Positions 51,377 through 58,947 of a DNA stretch of 58,947 nt are shown here, piece after piece. The notes beneath the pieces are model-generated. The model had not been told where the DNA came from. It saw nothing but the letters and a program-made list of their open reading frames with translations, and ran no database searches. The stretch is from SFWF01 sp045636705 (GTDB taxonomy: Bacteria > Bacillota > Clostridia > Oscillospirales > Acutalibacteraceae), in assembly GCA_045636705.1 (NCBI GenBank), contig JAZTYA010000038.1, forward strand, positions 1 to 58,947, read 5' to 3'. The position numbers and the translations under genes are program-made. Positions within the stretch are counted from its first letter, which is position 1, and each line of letters opens with the position of its first letter.

Positions 51377-51397
51377 GAACAGTCCGGTGGACTGTTC
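51377..51397 (+). repeat. Second hairpin type, copy 2
   Basis: Stem GAACAGTCC/GGACTGTTC (51377-51385, 51389-51397), loop GGT. Same core as 51145 with an altered but still paired base. Confidence 0.65.
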
Positions 51398-51412
51398 GAT
51401 AGCCGGAGAAGA

Positions 51413-51490
51413 AAGTCCTTATCCCCCGCACCAAATTCCAAATCTGACCGTTAGGTTGGGTTTGGAATTTTTGTTTTTTCAGGACTTGAA
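51413..51490 (+). repeat. Degenerate tRNA 3' end with hairpin unit 3
   Basis: AAGTCC, then CCCGCACCA (51425-51433) followed by a hairpin and CAGGACTTGA (51480-51489), identical to unit 1 over its full length apart from one extra T. The T arm itself is decayed. Confidence 0.7.
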
Positions 51491-51510
51491 ACTTTAATAA
51501 GTCTAAAAAT

Positions 51511-51540
51511 AAAACCGCTACTTATGTAGCGGTTTTTTAT
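51511..51540. terminator. Terminator of the symporter gene
   Basis: Stem AAAACCGCTAC/GTAGCGGTTTT (51511-51521, 51526-51536), loop TTAT. Confidence 0.85.
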
Positions 51541-53087
51541 TATTTATAACATTCAAATATTTCTTCTACTCTTTCTTTTTCTTCCTTATTCTTGGTTATA
51601 AGGCTTACTAAGGGAACAATAAGGAACGATACTGCCATGGCTCCGACGCCCATTTCAGGACTGTGTGATGCTGCGGCAGAGAAGCTGTCTGTAAGTGTGA
51701 TTACTAAGGTTGAAATGCCGACCGTTAAAAGACCTGAAACTATGCTCGCAAAGGCAGCGACTTTGGTAATTCTCTTTGAAAAAAGTCCCCAGATGTAAGG
51801 TCCTATAAAGCAACCTGAAACAAGTCCCCAAGAAAATGACATTAGGTTTACTATTATCGGAATATTTCTGGTTGCAAAAACAAAGGAGCAAGCCACAAAG
51901 GTTAAACAAAGAAGTCTTGTTAATAGCATTTGTGTTTCGGGCTTTGTTTCCTTTTTGCGAAGAGCAGGAATTAAGTCAACAGCAACAGCCGATGCCGACG
52001 TTAGCACCACCGCTTGAAGGGTTGACATTGATGCCGACAATAAAAGCACCATAATAATTGCTAAAAGAATGATGCCGAAGGTTCCGTTTCCTAAAACCTC
52101 TAAAAGCAAGGTTGGAATTATCGAGTCTGTTCCGCCTTCGGGAAGTGTACCGCCAAGCACCAGTCTTGAGGTGCTGCCGATAAGGTATGCGCCGCAACCG
52201 ATAACGATACAGAAAATGGTCGAAATAATGGTACCACGCTTAATGGCGGCGGTGTCCTTTATTGCATAGAACTTGCCTATCATTTGAGGAAGTCCCCAAG
52301 TACCGAAACTTGTGAGCATTATATTAAAGCACAAGAATTTAAATGAAGAACCACCAAAGATATTCGTAAGCTGAGCGCCTGTTATCGGATTCGGGTCGTC
52401 TGCTGCCGACTTGAAGTTTGAAAGGTTTTCGATAAGTCCGCTAATGCCGCCAACATTGCCGTGGCTAAGCACTGCTACGACTAAAAGAACTACACCTACT
52501 ATCATAACTACGCCTTGGATAAGGTCGGTGTAAGCGGTGGCTATGTATCCTCCTGCAACGAGATAAATTGCTGTTAAAACGGCTATTAATAGCATCCAAA
52601 CCCAAGTTTCAACCCCGGGGAAAACCGCGCTGAATAAAGAACCTAAGCCCTTGTATACTGCGGCAGAGTAAGGCACTAAAAAGACAAATATAATAATTGC
52701 CGACAAGATTTTAAGCCCTTTTGAGCCGTAACGTTTTTCAAAATAATCGGGCATTGTACGAGCGTTTAGTTTCTTGGTCATTTTACGTGTGCGATTCGCA
52801 AAGAGGAGCCACGAAAGTAAGCAGCCAAGCACCGCATTGCCGACGCCTATCCACATAGCGCCGATACCGATATTCCAACCGTGTTGACCGGCATATCCTA
52901 CAAAAACAACAGCCGAAAAATATGTAGTACCATACGCAAATGCAGTTGCCCATGCGCCGATATTGCGTCCGCCTATTAAAAATCCGTCAAGGGTTTTTGA
53001 TTTGCCAAAGCTTATAACTCCTACAAAAACCATTGCGGCGGCATATACGCACAATGCAATAATTGTATAAAGTTGCGGTGTTGTCAT
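51540..53087 (-). CDS. Sodium:solute symporter (SSS family)
   Basis: A 515-residue SSS transporter of the PutP/PanF type with about 13 helices. It shows DGFLIGGRNIGAWATAFAYG with sodium-site Ala/Ser residues, RTMPDYFEKRYGSKGLK, GGYIATAYTDLIQGVVM and SFGTWGLPQMIGKFYAIKD. GGAGG lies just before the ATG. It diverges from a LysR gene that is joined to a GH20 enzyme, so a sugar or sugar-acid substrate is as likely as proline. The promoter overlaps the LysR-gene promoter. Confidence 0.88.
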   Translation of the reverse strand: MTTPQLYTIIALCVYAAAMVFVGVISFGKSKTLDGFLIGGRNIGAWATAFAYGTTYFSAVVFVGYAGQHGWNIGIGAMWIGVGNAVLGCLLSWLLFANRTRKMTKKLNARTMPDYFEKRYGSKGLKILSAIIIFVFLVPYSAAVYKGLGSLFSAVFPGVETWVWMLLIAVLTAIYLVAGGYIATAYTDLIQGVVMIVGVVLLVVAVLSHGNVGGISGLIENLSNFKSAADDPNPITGAQLTNIFGGSSFKFLCFNIMLTSFGTWGLPQMIGKFYAIKDTAAIKRGTIISTIFCIVIGCGAYLIGSTSRLVLGGTLPEGGTDSIIPTLLLEVLGNGTFGIILLAIIMVLLLSASMSTLQAVVLTSASAVAVDLIPALRKKETKPETQMLLTRLLCLTFVACSFVFATRNIPIIVNLMSFSWGLVSGCFIGPYIWGLFSKRITKVAAFASIVSGLLTVGISTLVITLTDSFSAAASHSPEMGVGAMAVSFLIVPLVSLITKNKEEKERVEEIFECYK

Positions 53088-53116
53088 TTAGGATTTCCTC
53101 CTGAGGTAAATTTAAC

Positions 53117-53164
53117 TTGATTTTAACTAATGCCTATTATATAATAAAGTTGAGCATTAGTCAA
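53117..53164. promoter_or_regulatory. Overlapping divergent promoters with LysR-type operator
   Basis: Plus: TTGATT (53117-53122), 17 bp, TATAAT (53140-53145). Minus: TTGACT (53159-53164), 17 bp, TATAAT (53136-53141). The two -10 elements share bases. A 12-bp inverted repeat TTTAACTAATGC / GCATTAGTCAAA (53122-53133, 53154-53165; one mismatch) frames them symmetrically. Confidence 0.75.
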
Positions 53165-53214
53165 ATAAATAGTTTTAATTATTGCTATCGATTTTTTCGA
53201 TGTTGGAGAGTGCT

Positions 53215-54096
53215 ATGGAATTAAAGAATTTAATCACCTTTACCCACGTTGCCGAGCTTGGTAGTTTTACTAAAGCGGCAGAACAGTTAGGCTATTCGCA
53301 GTCAACTATTTCCTTTCAGATTAAACAACTTGAAGACGAGCTTGAATGTCTTTTGTTTGAAAGGATAAACCACACCATTACCCTTACCGAAAAGGGTCGT
53401 GAGCTTGTATCTTACGCAAATCAGGTGCGAACCCTTACGGATGAATTTAAAGAAAACCTTGACGCTGAAGAACTATCAGGGCATATACATATTGTTCTTC
53501 CCGACTCGGTTTGCGAAGAAATGGTGAACTCGCACTATATTGATTTTCACAAGAAATACCCTTCTATATCAATTAAATTCACAACAGCCGATACGGCAGT
53601 TATGTTCGAAATGTTAGACCACAATGAAGCCGATGCGGTAATTACTCTTGACAGTCACACGTACAACAAGGACTACATAATCGCCAAAGAAGAACCACTT
53701 TCGATGCACTTTGTTGCGAGCTGCGACTCGAAATTTGCAAAAACTAAAGGGCTTAAAATGGCCGACATTATAAACGAGCCCTTTATTTTAACCGAGCACG
53801 GCCAGGGTTATCGCCGAGTTTTTGATAAAGAACTTGCTAAAAAGAGCCTTGAAATAACCCCTGTTTTAGAAATAGGAAGAACCGATATTATAACGAGCCT
53901 TGTAGCCGAAAGCGATATGATTTCATTTCTTCCCGATTTCGTTACAAAACCGCTTATAGACTCGGGAAAACTCGTTTTTCTTGACGTTAAGGATATGAAT
54001 ATTGAAATTTGGAAACAGTTGGTTTACCACAAAAACAAATGGATGTCAAAAAGCCTTAAAGCTTTCATTGATTATATTAAGATAAAGGAATTTTAG
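53215..54096 (+). CDS. LysR-family transcriptional regulator
   Basis: A 293-residue LTTR. The winged HTH at 1-60 reads MELKNLITFTHVAELGSF then TKAAEQLGYSQSTISFQIKQLE, and a type 2 periplasmic-binding-like effector domain follows (about 90-290). GGAG six bases before the ATG at 53215 sets the start; the frame is open upstream but unsupported. It is followed after 10 bases by a GH20 gene in the same direction and diverges from a symporter, both likely targets. Confidence 0.9.
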   Translation: MELKNLITFTHVAELGSFTKAAEQLGYSQSTISFQIKQLEDELECLLFERINHTITLTEKGRELVSYANQVRTLTDEFKENLDAEELSGHIHIVLPDSVCEEMVNSHYIDFHKKYPSISIKFTTADTAVMFEMLDHNEADAVITLDSHTYNKDYIIAKEEPLSMHFVASCDSKFAKTKGLKMADIINEPFILTEHGQGYRRVFDKELAKKSLEITPVLEIGRTDIITSLVAESDMISFLPDFVTKPLIDSGKLVFLDVKDMNIEIWKQLVYHKNKWMSKSLKAFIDYIKIKEF

Positions 54097-54106
54097 GAGG
54101 TCCAAT

Positions 54107-55744
54107 ATGGTTTTACCGAGAATTAAAAATATTGTTAATAAAGAAAACTTCTTTTTAGGCACTTTGGTCTTTGATGGCTCCGAAATGGGCAAGAAGGCGG
54201 TTAAAGTTTTAAATCTATTTTCAAAAACCATAAAAGCCGAGCTAGGAGATAAGCCTAACGTTATTTTTAACGAGGTTTCATTTAAGCGAAGAGGCGAATA
54301 TAAAATAATTGTTGCCGAAGACAAAATAACTATTGATTTTTCTGACTACCAAGGTCTTAGAAACGCACTTGCAACAATTAGCGGTCTTTATGACGGAAAC
54401 AAGCTAGACTGTACTGAAATTTCAGATTATCCGGATAGCGATTTTCGTTCCTGTCTTTTGGATTTGGCTCGCGGTTACGTTGAAATTGACATTTTAAAAG
54501 AGCATTTGGTAAGACTTGCAAAACTTAAATTCAGCTACGTTCATCTTCATCTTATGGACAGACAGTCATATATACTTAAGTCTGACGTTGTACCAAATCC
54601 GGATAATCACAGGCAATACACAAAGGAAGAGCTAAGGGACGTAGTTGAGTTTTGCAAGCTTTTATCACTAGAGGCAATACCCGAAATCGAGTTCCCTGCT
54701 CACGCTGTAAACCTTATAAAATCCGTGCCTGAGCTTGCCTGTGATATTATTGACATGGAGCTTGCACAAAAGGGTGTTTCTGATGCCGATAGTCCAAGAA
54801 AGCACTGCTACATAGACACCGAAAGATTTGTTAGCAGTTGGTCGGTATGCATTGGCAAGGAATCAACCTATAAAATTTATGAGAAAATTATTGACGAGGT
54901 TTTAGAGATATTCGACAGTGAATACTTCCACATCGGCGCCGATGAAATCGAATATAGACATCTTGCCGCTTTCCCTAACTGGGATAACTGTCACGAGTGC
55001 AAAAAGCTAATGGACAAATATAACGGCGATATTTTGTCTATTTACTATCACGGTGTTAGAAGAATGCACGAAATCGTTAAATCCCGTGGTAAAAAGACAA
55101 TTAAGTGGAACGAGTCAAAGGAATGTATGCATCCCATTGATTTGCCCGAGGACATTATTATAGAATATTGGTTTGCAGGAAACCAAAAGGACGAAACCAA
55201 GCATATTAACTGTTTTGTTGACAAGGGCTTTAAGGTTATAAACGCTCATTGTCACTACACCTACGTTGACGTTCAAAACTATATGTCGGCAGAAAAGATA
55301 TCCTCTTGGAAGCCGATAAGCGCAGAAGCGCATAACGGTTACGTTTTAGGCGGAGAAATGTGCGCCTGGGAGCTTGGAAATCCTGATTATTGTTTTTATG
55401 AATACACCTTGCCCGTTTGTATGGCCCTTTTCTCTGACCGTGTATGGAACAATATGGAAACCGAGTATGACAACAATTATCAAACCGCTATCTTCTCATC
55501 GGTTATAGGCGAAAACAAGCTTAACTTTAATCCGCTAAATCTTTTTGAAGAGGTTATTCCTCCAAGAAAAAAGGAGGTTTTAGAGGAGTTAAAGCTGAAG
55601 GATGAAAACCCGAACGCCATACTTGAAGCCTTAGAAAAACTAAAAGAAATTGACGAAAGCCGTTGCTACGGAAAGTTAGCACTTAAAGGCTTTAAGTCCT
55701 ATTTAGAAAGGTTGTATAAAGCGGTTTTAGAAAAAGAAAACTAA
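54107..55744 (+). CDS. Glycoside hydrolase family 20 (beta-N-acetylhexosaminidase-like)
   Basis: A 545-residue cytosolic GH20 enzyme with an N-terminal GH20b-type domain (about 10-105), a TIM barrel, and a C-terminal helical tail. The catalytic pair is Asp279-Glu280 in YFHIGADEIEYRH; IPEIEFPAHA near 191-200 and YVHLHLMDRQSY near 144 are also typical. GGAGG stands close before the ATG, 10 bases after lysR. It shares little sequence with the GH20 protein at 27978, so the two probably differ in substrate. Confidence 0.86.
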   Translation: MVLPRIKNIVNKENFFLGTLVFDGSEMGKKAVKVLNLFSKTIKAELGDKPNVIFNEVSFKRRGEYKIIVAEDKITIDFSDYQGLRNALATISGLYDGNKLDCTEISDYPDSDFRSCLLDLARGYVEIDILKEHLVRLAKLKFSYVHLHLMDRQSYILKSDVVPNPDNHRQYTKEELRDVVEFCKLLSLEAIPEIEFPAHAVNLIKSVPELACDIIDMELAQKGVSDADSPRKHCYIDTERFVSSWSVCIGKESTYKIYEKIIDEVLEIFDSEYFHIGADEIEYRHLAAFPNWDNCHECKKLMDKYNGDILSIYYHGVRRMHEIVKSRGKKTIKWNESKECMHPIDLPEDIIIEYWFAGNQKDETKHINCFVDKGFKVINAHCHYTYVDVQNYMSAEKISSWKPISAEAHNGYVLGGEMCAWELGNPDYCFYEYTLPVCMALFSDRVWNNMETEYDNNYQTAIFSSVIGENKLNFNPLNLFEEVIPPRKKEVLEELKLKDENPNAILEALEKLKEIDESRCYGKLALKGFKSYLERLYKAVLEKEN

Positions 55745-55746
55745 TT

Positions 55747-55777
55747 AAAAAGACCACGATTAACTCGTGGTCTTTTT
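55747..55777. terminator. Bidirectional terminator, GH20 / GH10
   Basis: Stem AAAAGACCACGA/TCGTGGTCTTTT with a TTAAC loop between convergent genes. Confidence 0.88.
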
Positions 55778-55778
55778 G

Positions 55779-57128
55779 TTATATTGCGAATATAAAAACG
55801 TTGTCCTTCTTTGAGGAGGTTTTTATTTCCTTTTTAATGAGCTTGCCATCCACCTCAATTAAAAGGTCATAATCACCATAAAAACCTCTGAAGTTTAAAA
55901 GGCCGTTGTCCTCTGTAACAAGGTTTTCTTCGGTGTGCCAGGTTTCTTTAATAAGCTTTTTAATTCTGTTAAACGCCGGCTTAGCAGACATATCAAAACG
56001 GAAAAGTCCGCCGTGATAATAGTTTTGTCCTAGACTCATATTGCCTTGCGACTCCTTAATTTTTCTTGGGTCAGGATTCCAAACGTGGGTATATCCATCA
56101 ACCAAATTCCAGTAGATAATCTGCTCCATATTAGGATGAGAAAACCAGATAGAATAGAGGTTTTCAAGTATCTCTGCTTGAATTTCTTCATCCTCTTCTT
56201 CCCAGGAATATGAAGGCACGGTAATCTCTGTAACCTGTAATGGTTTGCCGAAGTTAGCATATAAATCCATATGCTTATAAAGGCTTTCGGGGTTTAATAG
56301 GCGCCTTGTTTTCTCGTACTCTTGCTCGCGGGTGTAGAAAAGATGATACTGCATTCCAATGCCGTCAATTCTTGCTCCCTTTAAAATATTGGCCTCGATA
56401 TAAGCATAATATTTATCGGTTGCACGGCAACAGTCAAGCCAAGAAACAGGCGTATGGTCGTTTATTGTAAGGTGGTTGTTGGGGAAATATTTTTCCGCCA
56501 TTTTAAAACACCACTCTACGTAATCAGGCTCGTTATAAAAACAGGAAACCCAGTGGTCTCGTTCCATCTCGTTGGTTACTTCGATGTTATTAATTCTATC
56601 CTTATATCTCTCGGAAATTTCTTTAAATCTTTGCTCTAGTGCCGCTTTTGTTTCCTCTAAATTAAGTTCTGAAAGCCAGTCAGGAAAATAGGCATCAAAA
56701 GCCAGGGCGTGTTCACGAGGCTCAATGCCGTTTTCGGCACAATACTCCATACAAAGTTCAATAGGAGGTCTTCTGTAAATTGGTGTAGAATCCTTTTCAT
56801 ATCTGGTTGCTCCCCTTTCGGGTTCTAAGGTGTTCCAGTAAAAAGGCAAGGTTGCTATATTAAATACGTCGGCAAAAGCTTCCTTGTATTTTCTGTTTTT
56901 TTCATCGGTTTCAAGCTCGTCTAACAAAAACAAATTTGCGCCGAACCTGAACTCGTGTGATTTTTGAACCACCTTAACACGCGCGGCAGAAAGAGGATTT
57001 CCTTCTTTGTCGGTTAAGGTAATTTTTATGTCGCCCTTGCGGTATTTTTCAATGCCTTCGGCAACCCTTTTATCCATATAATCTTTTTGTTTTTCGAATA
57101 GTTCTAAAACTTTTCTTCTCTCACTCAT
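55779..57128 (-). CDS. Glycoside hydrolase family 10 (endo-beta-1,4-xylanase-like)
   Basis: A 449-residue GH10-type enzyme without signal peptide. The N-terminal region (to about residue 55) carries a short carbohydrate-binding-like strand set (KITLTDKEGNPLSAARVKV). In the barrel, the acid/base is Glu187 in IEVTNEMERDH and the nucleophile Glu301 in LQVTEITVPS; GMQYHLF and the late IIYWNLVDGY fit the family. A small C-terminal beta domain starts at FRGFYGDYDLL. GGAG before the ATG at 57128 sets the start. Cytosolic location suggests short xylo- or other oligosaccharides. It is the last gene of the operon. Confidence 0.84.
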   Translation of the reverse strand: MSERRKVLELFEKQKDYMDKRVAEGIEKYRKGDIKITLTDKEGNPLSAARVKVVQKSHEFRFGANLFLLDELETDEKNRKYKEAFADVFNIATLPFYWNTLEPERGATRYEKDSTPIYRRPPIELCMEYCAENGIEPREHALAFDAYFPDWLSELNLEETKAALEQRFKEISERYKDRINNIEVTNEMERDHWVSCFYNEPDYVEWCFKMAEKYFPNNHLTINDHTPVSWLDCCRATDKYYAYIEANILKGARIDGIGMQYHLFYTREQEYEKTRRLLNPESLYKHMDLYANFGKPLQVTEITVPSYSWEEEDEEIQAEILENLYSIWFSHPNMEQIIYWNLVDGYTHVWNPDPRKIKESQGNMSLGQNYYHGGLFRFDMSAKPAFNRIKKLIKETWHTEENLVTEDNGLLNFRGFYGDYDLLIEVDGKLIKKEIKTSSKKDNVFIFAI

Positions 57129-57158
57129 AAAAAGCACTCCAAGGTTTAAATTTTCTTA

Positions 57159-57887
57159 TTACTGAACGCTTTTGCCGCCATCGACAAAGATGCTTTGTCC
57201 TGTTATGTATCTTCCCTCCGCGCTACACAAAAGGCCTACGATTCCTGCACAGTCCTCAGGTTCTCCATAGAAGCCTACGGGGATGGTGCTTGCAACCTTT
57301 TTAGCATACTCGGGGTCGGATAGTGCCTCGACATTTCGGTCGGTATAGATAACTCCCGGCGCTACGTTGTTAACCGTGATACCATCCTTTGCAAGTTGCA
57401 GTGACAAGGACTGCACCATATTTGTCTGAGCTGCCTTTGACGCCGCATAGACAAGCATATCGGGATGCGGTTTTGCCTCTTGGACAGAACCTACGGTTAT
57501 AATTCTGCCCCATTTGTTTTTCTTCATATTATCTACTGCCGCTTGGATAAGCACCATGCTTGAAACAAAGTTGCAGTTAAGTTGCTCATAGCAAGCATCA
57601 AGGGTTATTTCCTGCCAAGGGGTACGATACTGTAAAGATGCATTTAAAACCAAAACATCAATATCTCCTATTTTCTTGCAAAGTTCTTTTGTAGATAATA
57701 GGTCGGTAAGGTCAGAGATTATAACCTCGGCTACTCCGCCGTTTGCCTCAATTATCGCCTTGGTTTCTTCGGCTTTTGCTATGTTGCTTGCGCCGTGAAC
57801 AAATACCTTAAAGCCATCCTTGGCAAGTCTTATAGCAATGGCTCTGCCTATTCCTTTTGATGAGCCTGTAACTAAAGCTGTTTTCAT
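57159..57887 (-). CDS. SDR-family oxidoreductase
   Basis: Short-chain dehydrogenase/reductase of 242 residues. The Rossmann motif is TGSSKGIGRA (8-17), NAS replaces NAG at 82-84, and the catalytic residues are Ser134, Tyr147 and Lys151 (YAASK). The C-terminal ITGQSIFVDGGKS is classical. FabG is the closest textbook relative, but the operon with RraA and GH10 genes suggests oxidation or reduction of a sugar or sugar acid. AGGTGA precedes the ATG. Confidence 0.88.
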   Translation of the reverse strand: MKTALVTGSSKGIGRAIAIRLAKDGFKVFVHGASNIAKAEETKAIIEANGGVAEVIISDLTDLLSTKELCKKIGDIDVLVLNASLQYRTPWQEITLDACYEQLNCNFVSSMVLIQAAVDNMKKNKWGRIITVGSVQEAKPHPDMLVYAASKAAQTNMVQSLSLQLAKDGITVNNVAPGVIYTDRNVEALSDPEYAKKVASTIPVGFYGEPEDCAGIVGLLCSAEGRYITGQSIFVDGGKSVQ

Positions 57888-57900
57888 TTATTTCACCTCA

Positions 57901-58815
57901 TTAAAGGGCTGTTTGTGTATCATTTGGGTCGCCATTGCGTGCAAGGTCATATTCCTTAGACCAGTCAAGGTCGCGGTACTCTTCTCCACGCGGGTCTGTT
58001 TTTATCCAGTCAAGTAACATATCGAGCATTTCTTCCGACCAAGTGTTACGGTCAATTTGTGCGGTTGTGAACTTGCCCTCTGATATCATTTCAAAGCCGA
58101 AATCGTCCTTAACGTGTGTTTTAGCCGCGCCCTCAACAACATCGGCAACTAAATGGCTTGGTATAAAGAGTACTCCACCGCCTGCGCCGAATACTATATC
58201 ACCGGGAAGGCAAACTGCACCGCCGAAGTTTGTAATATCGTTCCAGTCCTTCATAACAAACTCGCGAATTGGAGTTGGGTCAATACCTCTATAATAAACC
58301 TGAACGTCGGGCACCTTTTTCATCTGCTCAACGTCACGGATTCCACCCCAAACAACTGCGCCGCCTGTTTTGGTGCGCTTTTGTAAAGCGGTTGTTAGGT
58401 TGCCGCCTAAGAACGTGCCCTTATAAATCTTGTCGTACATATCGCATACTACAACGTCACGCTCATATAGGTGGTCTATAACCCATTGGTTATAGTTGCC
58501 CTGAAGTCCGTCCTCGGCGCCACGGTTAAACTGAACATCGTGTAGGTCGGGTCGGGTCGGACAATAGGTGCAGGTAACTGCACGGCCGACAAGTTTTCTG
58601 TCGTCGTTATGTAGTGTAAGCATAGGATTTTCTCCACCGCCGACAAACTGATGCTCGTAGCCTAGCACGAATATAGGTTTCCAAACCTCTTCAAGTGTCA
58701 TACCGTAAAGGGCATCTAAATACTTATCCGCTACCTTTGGTCTGCCGTCGGGTAGGCGCTCCCCTTTCCAAAGAGGTGTTAGTGCTATTATTTTTTCTCT
58801 ATCATTAAAATTCAT
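57901..58815 (-). CDS. RraA-like (HMG/CHA aldolase or demethylmenaquinone methyltransferase-like) protein
   Basis: A 304-residue protein of the RraA superfamily. The core shows GGNLTTALQKRTKTGGAVVWGG and GGIRDVEQMKK, the Gly-rich and Arg-Asp motif that binds metal and substrate in class II pyruvate aldolases, then VCLPGDIVFGAGGGVLFIP. It is longer than plain RraA (about 160-230) at both ends. In sugar operons such proteins often act as aldolases or on sugar-acid intermediates; the family's old methyltransferase name is wrong. AGGTGA precedes the ATG. Confidence 0.82.
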   Translation of the reverse strand: MNFNDREKIIALTPLWKGERLPDGRPKVADKYLDALYGMTLEEVWKPIFVLGYEHQFVGGGENPMLTLHNDDRKLVGRAVTCTYCPTRPDLHDVQFNRGAEDGLQGNYNQWVIDHLYERDVVVCDMYDKIYKGTFLGGNLTTALQKRTKTGGAVVWGGIRDVEQMKKVPDVQVYYRGIDPTPIREFVMKDWNDITNFGGAVCLPGDIVFGAGGGVLFIPSHLVADVVEGAAKTHVKDDFGFEMISEGKFTTAQIDRNTWSEEMLDMLLDWIKTDPRGEEYRDLDWSKEYDLARNGDPNDTQTAL

Positions 58816-58830
58816 ATTTTCACCTTTTAA

Positions 58831-58947
58831 TTATAAAACTGCTGTTTTATTATCCTTGCTAAAGTGGAGTTCTACTGTTTTGGTTTCTCCGTTCTCAAGG
58901 GTAATTTTAGCATCATACTTTCCGTAAAAACCACGGAAGGTGTTTTC
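58831..58947 (-). CDS. C-terminal end of a gene cut by the window edge (GH10-like paralogue)
   Basis: The last 38 codons of a minus-strand gene are visible. The peptide contains FRGFYGKYDAKITLE, matching FRGFYGDYDLLIEVD at the end of the GH10 protein at 55779. It therefore probably ends in the same C-terminal beta domain, and is likely another glycoside hydrolase of the operon. It lies 15 bases before the RraA-like gene. The start is outside the window. Confidence 0.7.
   Translation of the reverse strand, partial: ENTFRGFYGKYDAKITLENGETKTVELHFSKDNKTAVL

Noticed and set aside
50981..51540. Integrated element at the tRNA-Leu 3' end
   Set aside because: The direct repeats look like att sites, but there is no integrase or cargo between them (200 and about 165 bp). 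Relic att sites remain possible and are noted in the finding.

Overview
The window is low-to-middling GC bacterial chromosome from an endospore-forming member of the Clostridia. A gut Oscillospirales-like lineage is a guess from gene content, not something the sequence proves. The basis is a complete eight-gene spoIIIA operon, spoVT, yunB and a DacF-type carboxypeptidase, the Firmicutes rimP-nusA-ylxR-ylxQ-infB-rbfA-nrnA-truB-ribF operon, formate-THF ligase, many SigA-type TTGACA/TATAAT promoters, and many glycoside hydrolases. No prophage, integrase, transposase or CRISPR array is visible.

Layout. 0-10.5 kb: class II aldolase, an acyltransferase-fold protein lacking its catalytic His, RodA, then formate-THF ligase with tsaE-tsaB-rpiB, a D-Ala-D-Ala carboxypeptidase, a metallophosphatase, and a zinc-ribbon/PASTA membrane protein whose kinase domain has lost the key catalytic residues. 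10.5-15.5 kb: Asp23 and spoIIIAA-AH on the minus strand. 15.5-20.6 kb: YfbR nucleotidase, YeiH-type exporter, HAD phosphatase, an ArsB/CitM-like permease and a CPA2 antiporter. 20.7-23.6 kb: a large secreted CHAP protein divergent from a small ribbon-helix-helix protein that probably controls it. 23.6-33.4 kb: carbohydrate region with GH36, a GH20 enzyme co-transcribed with two QueG-like Fe-S proteins, an AraC regulator, and a ClC-MFS-deacetylase operon. 33.4-39.7 kb: a repeat-rich stretch with a dehydrogenase 3' remnant, AraM, an SPFH protein, an acyltransferase, TraX, small proteins, two near-identical MITE-like elements and three copies of an unexplained intergenic motif. 39.7-48.1 kb: spoVT and the translation/transcription operon. 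48.1-50.9 kb: yunB-ligA. 50.9-51.5 kb: tRNA-Leu(UAG) followed by partial copies of its 3' end, each attached to a hairpin. 51.5-58.9 kb: a sodium symporter divergent from LysR-GH20, then a minus-strand operon of GH10, SDR and RraA genes that runs off the window end.

How the genes work together. Housekeeping operons for tRNA t6A modification, ribosome assembly, translation initiation and flavin synthesis alternate with sporulation genes and small self-contained catabolic cassettes, most with a local regulator (AraC for GH20/Fe-S, LysR for symporter/GH20, RHH for the CHAP protein). The best candidate for something undescribed is the block after tRNA-Leu (51041-51490). There the 3' end of the tRNA is repeated, and each copy carries a two-tier hairpin whose outer stem changes with pairing kept while the inner loop stays conserved. 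All calls are from reading the sequence; no database search was run.
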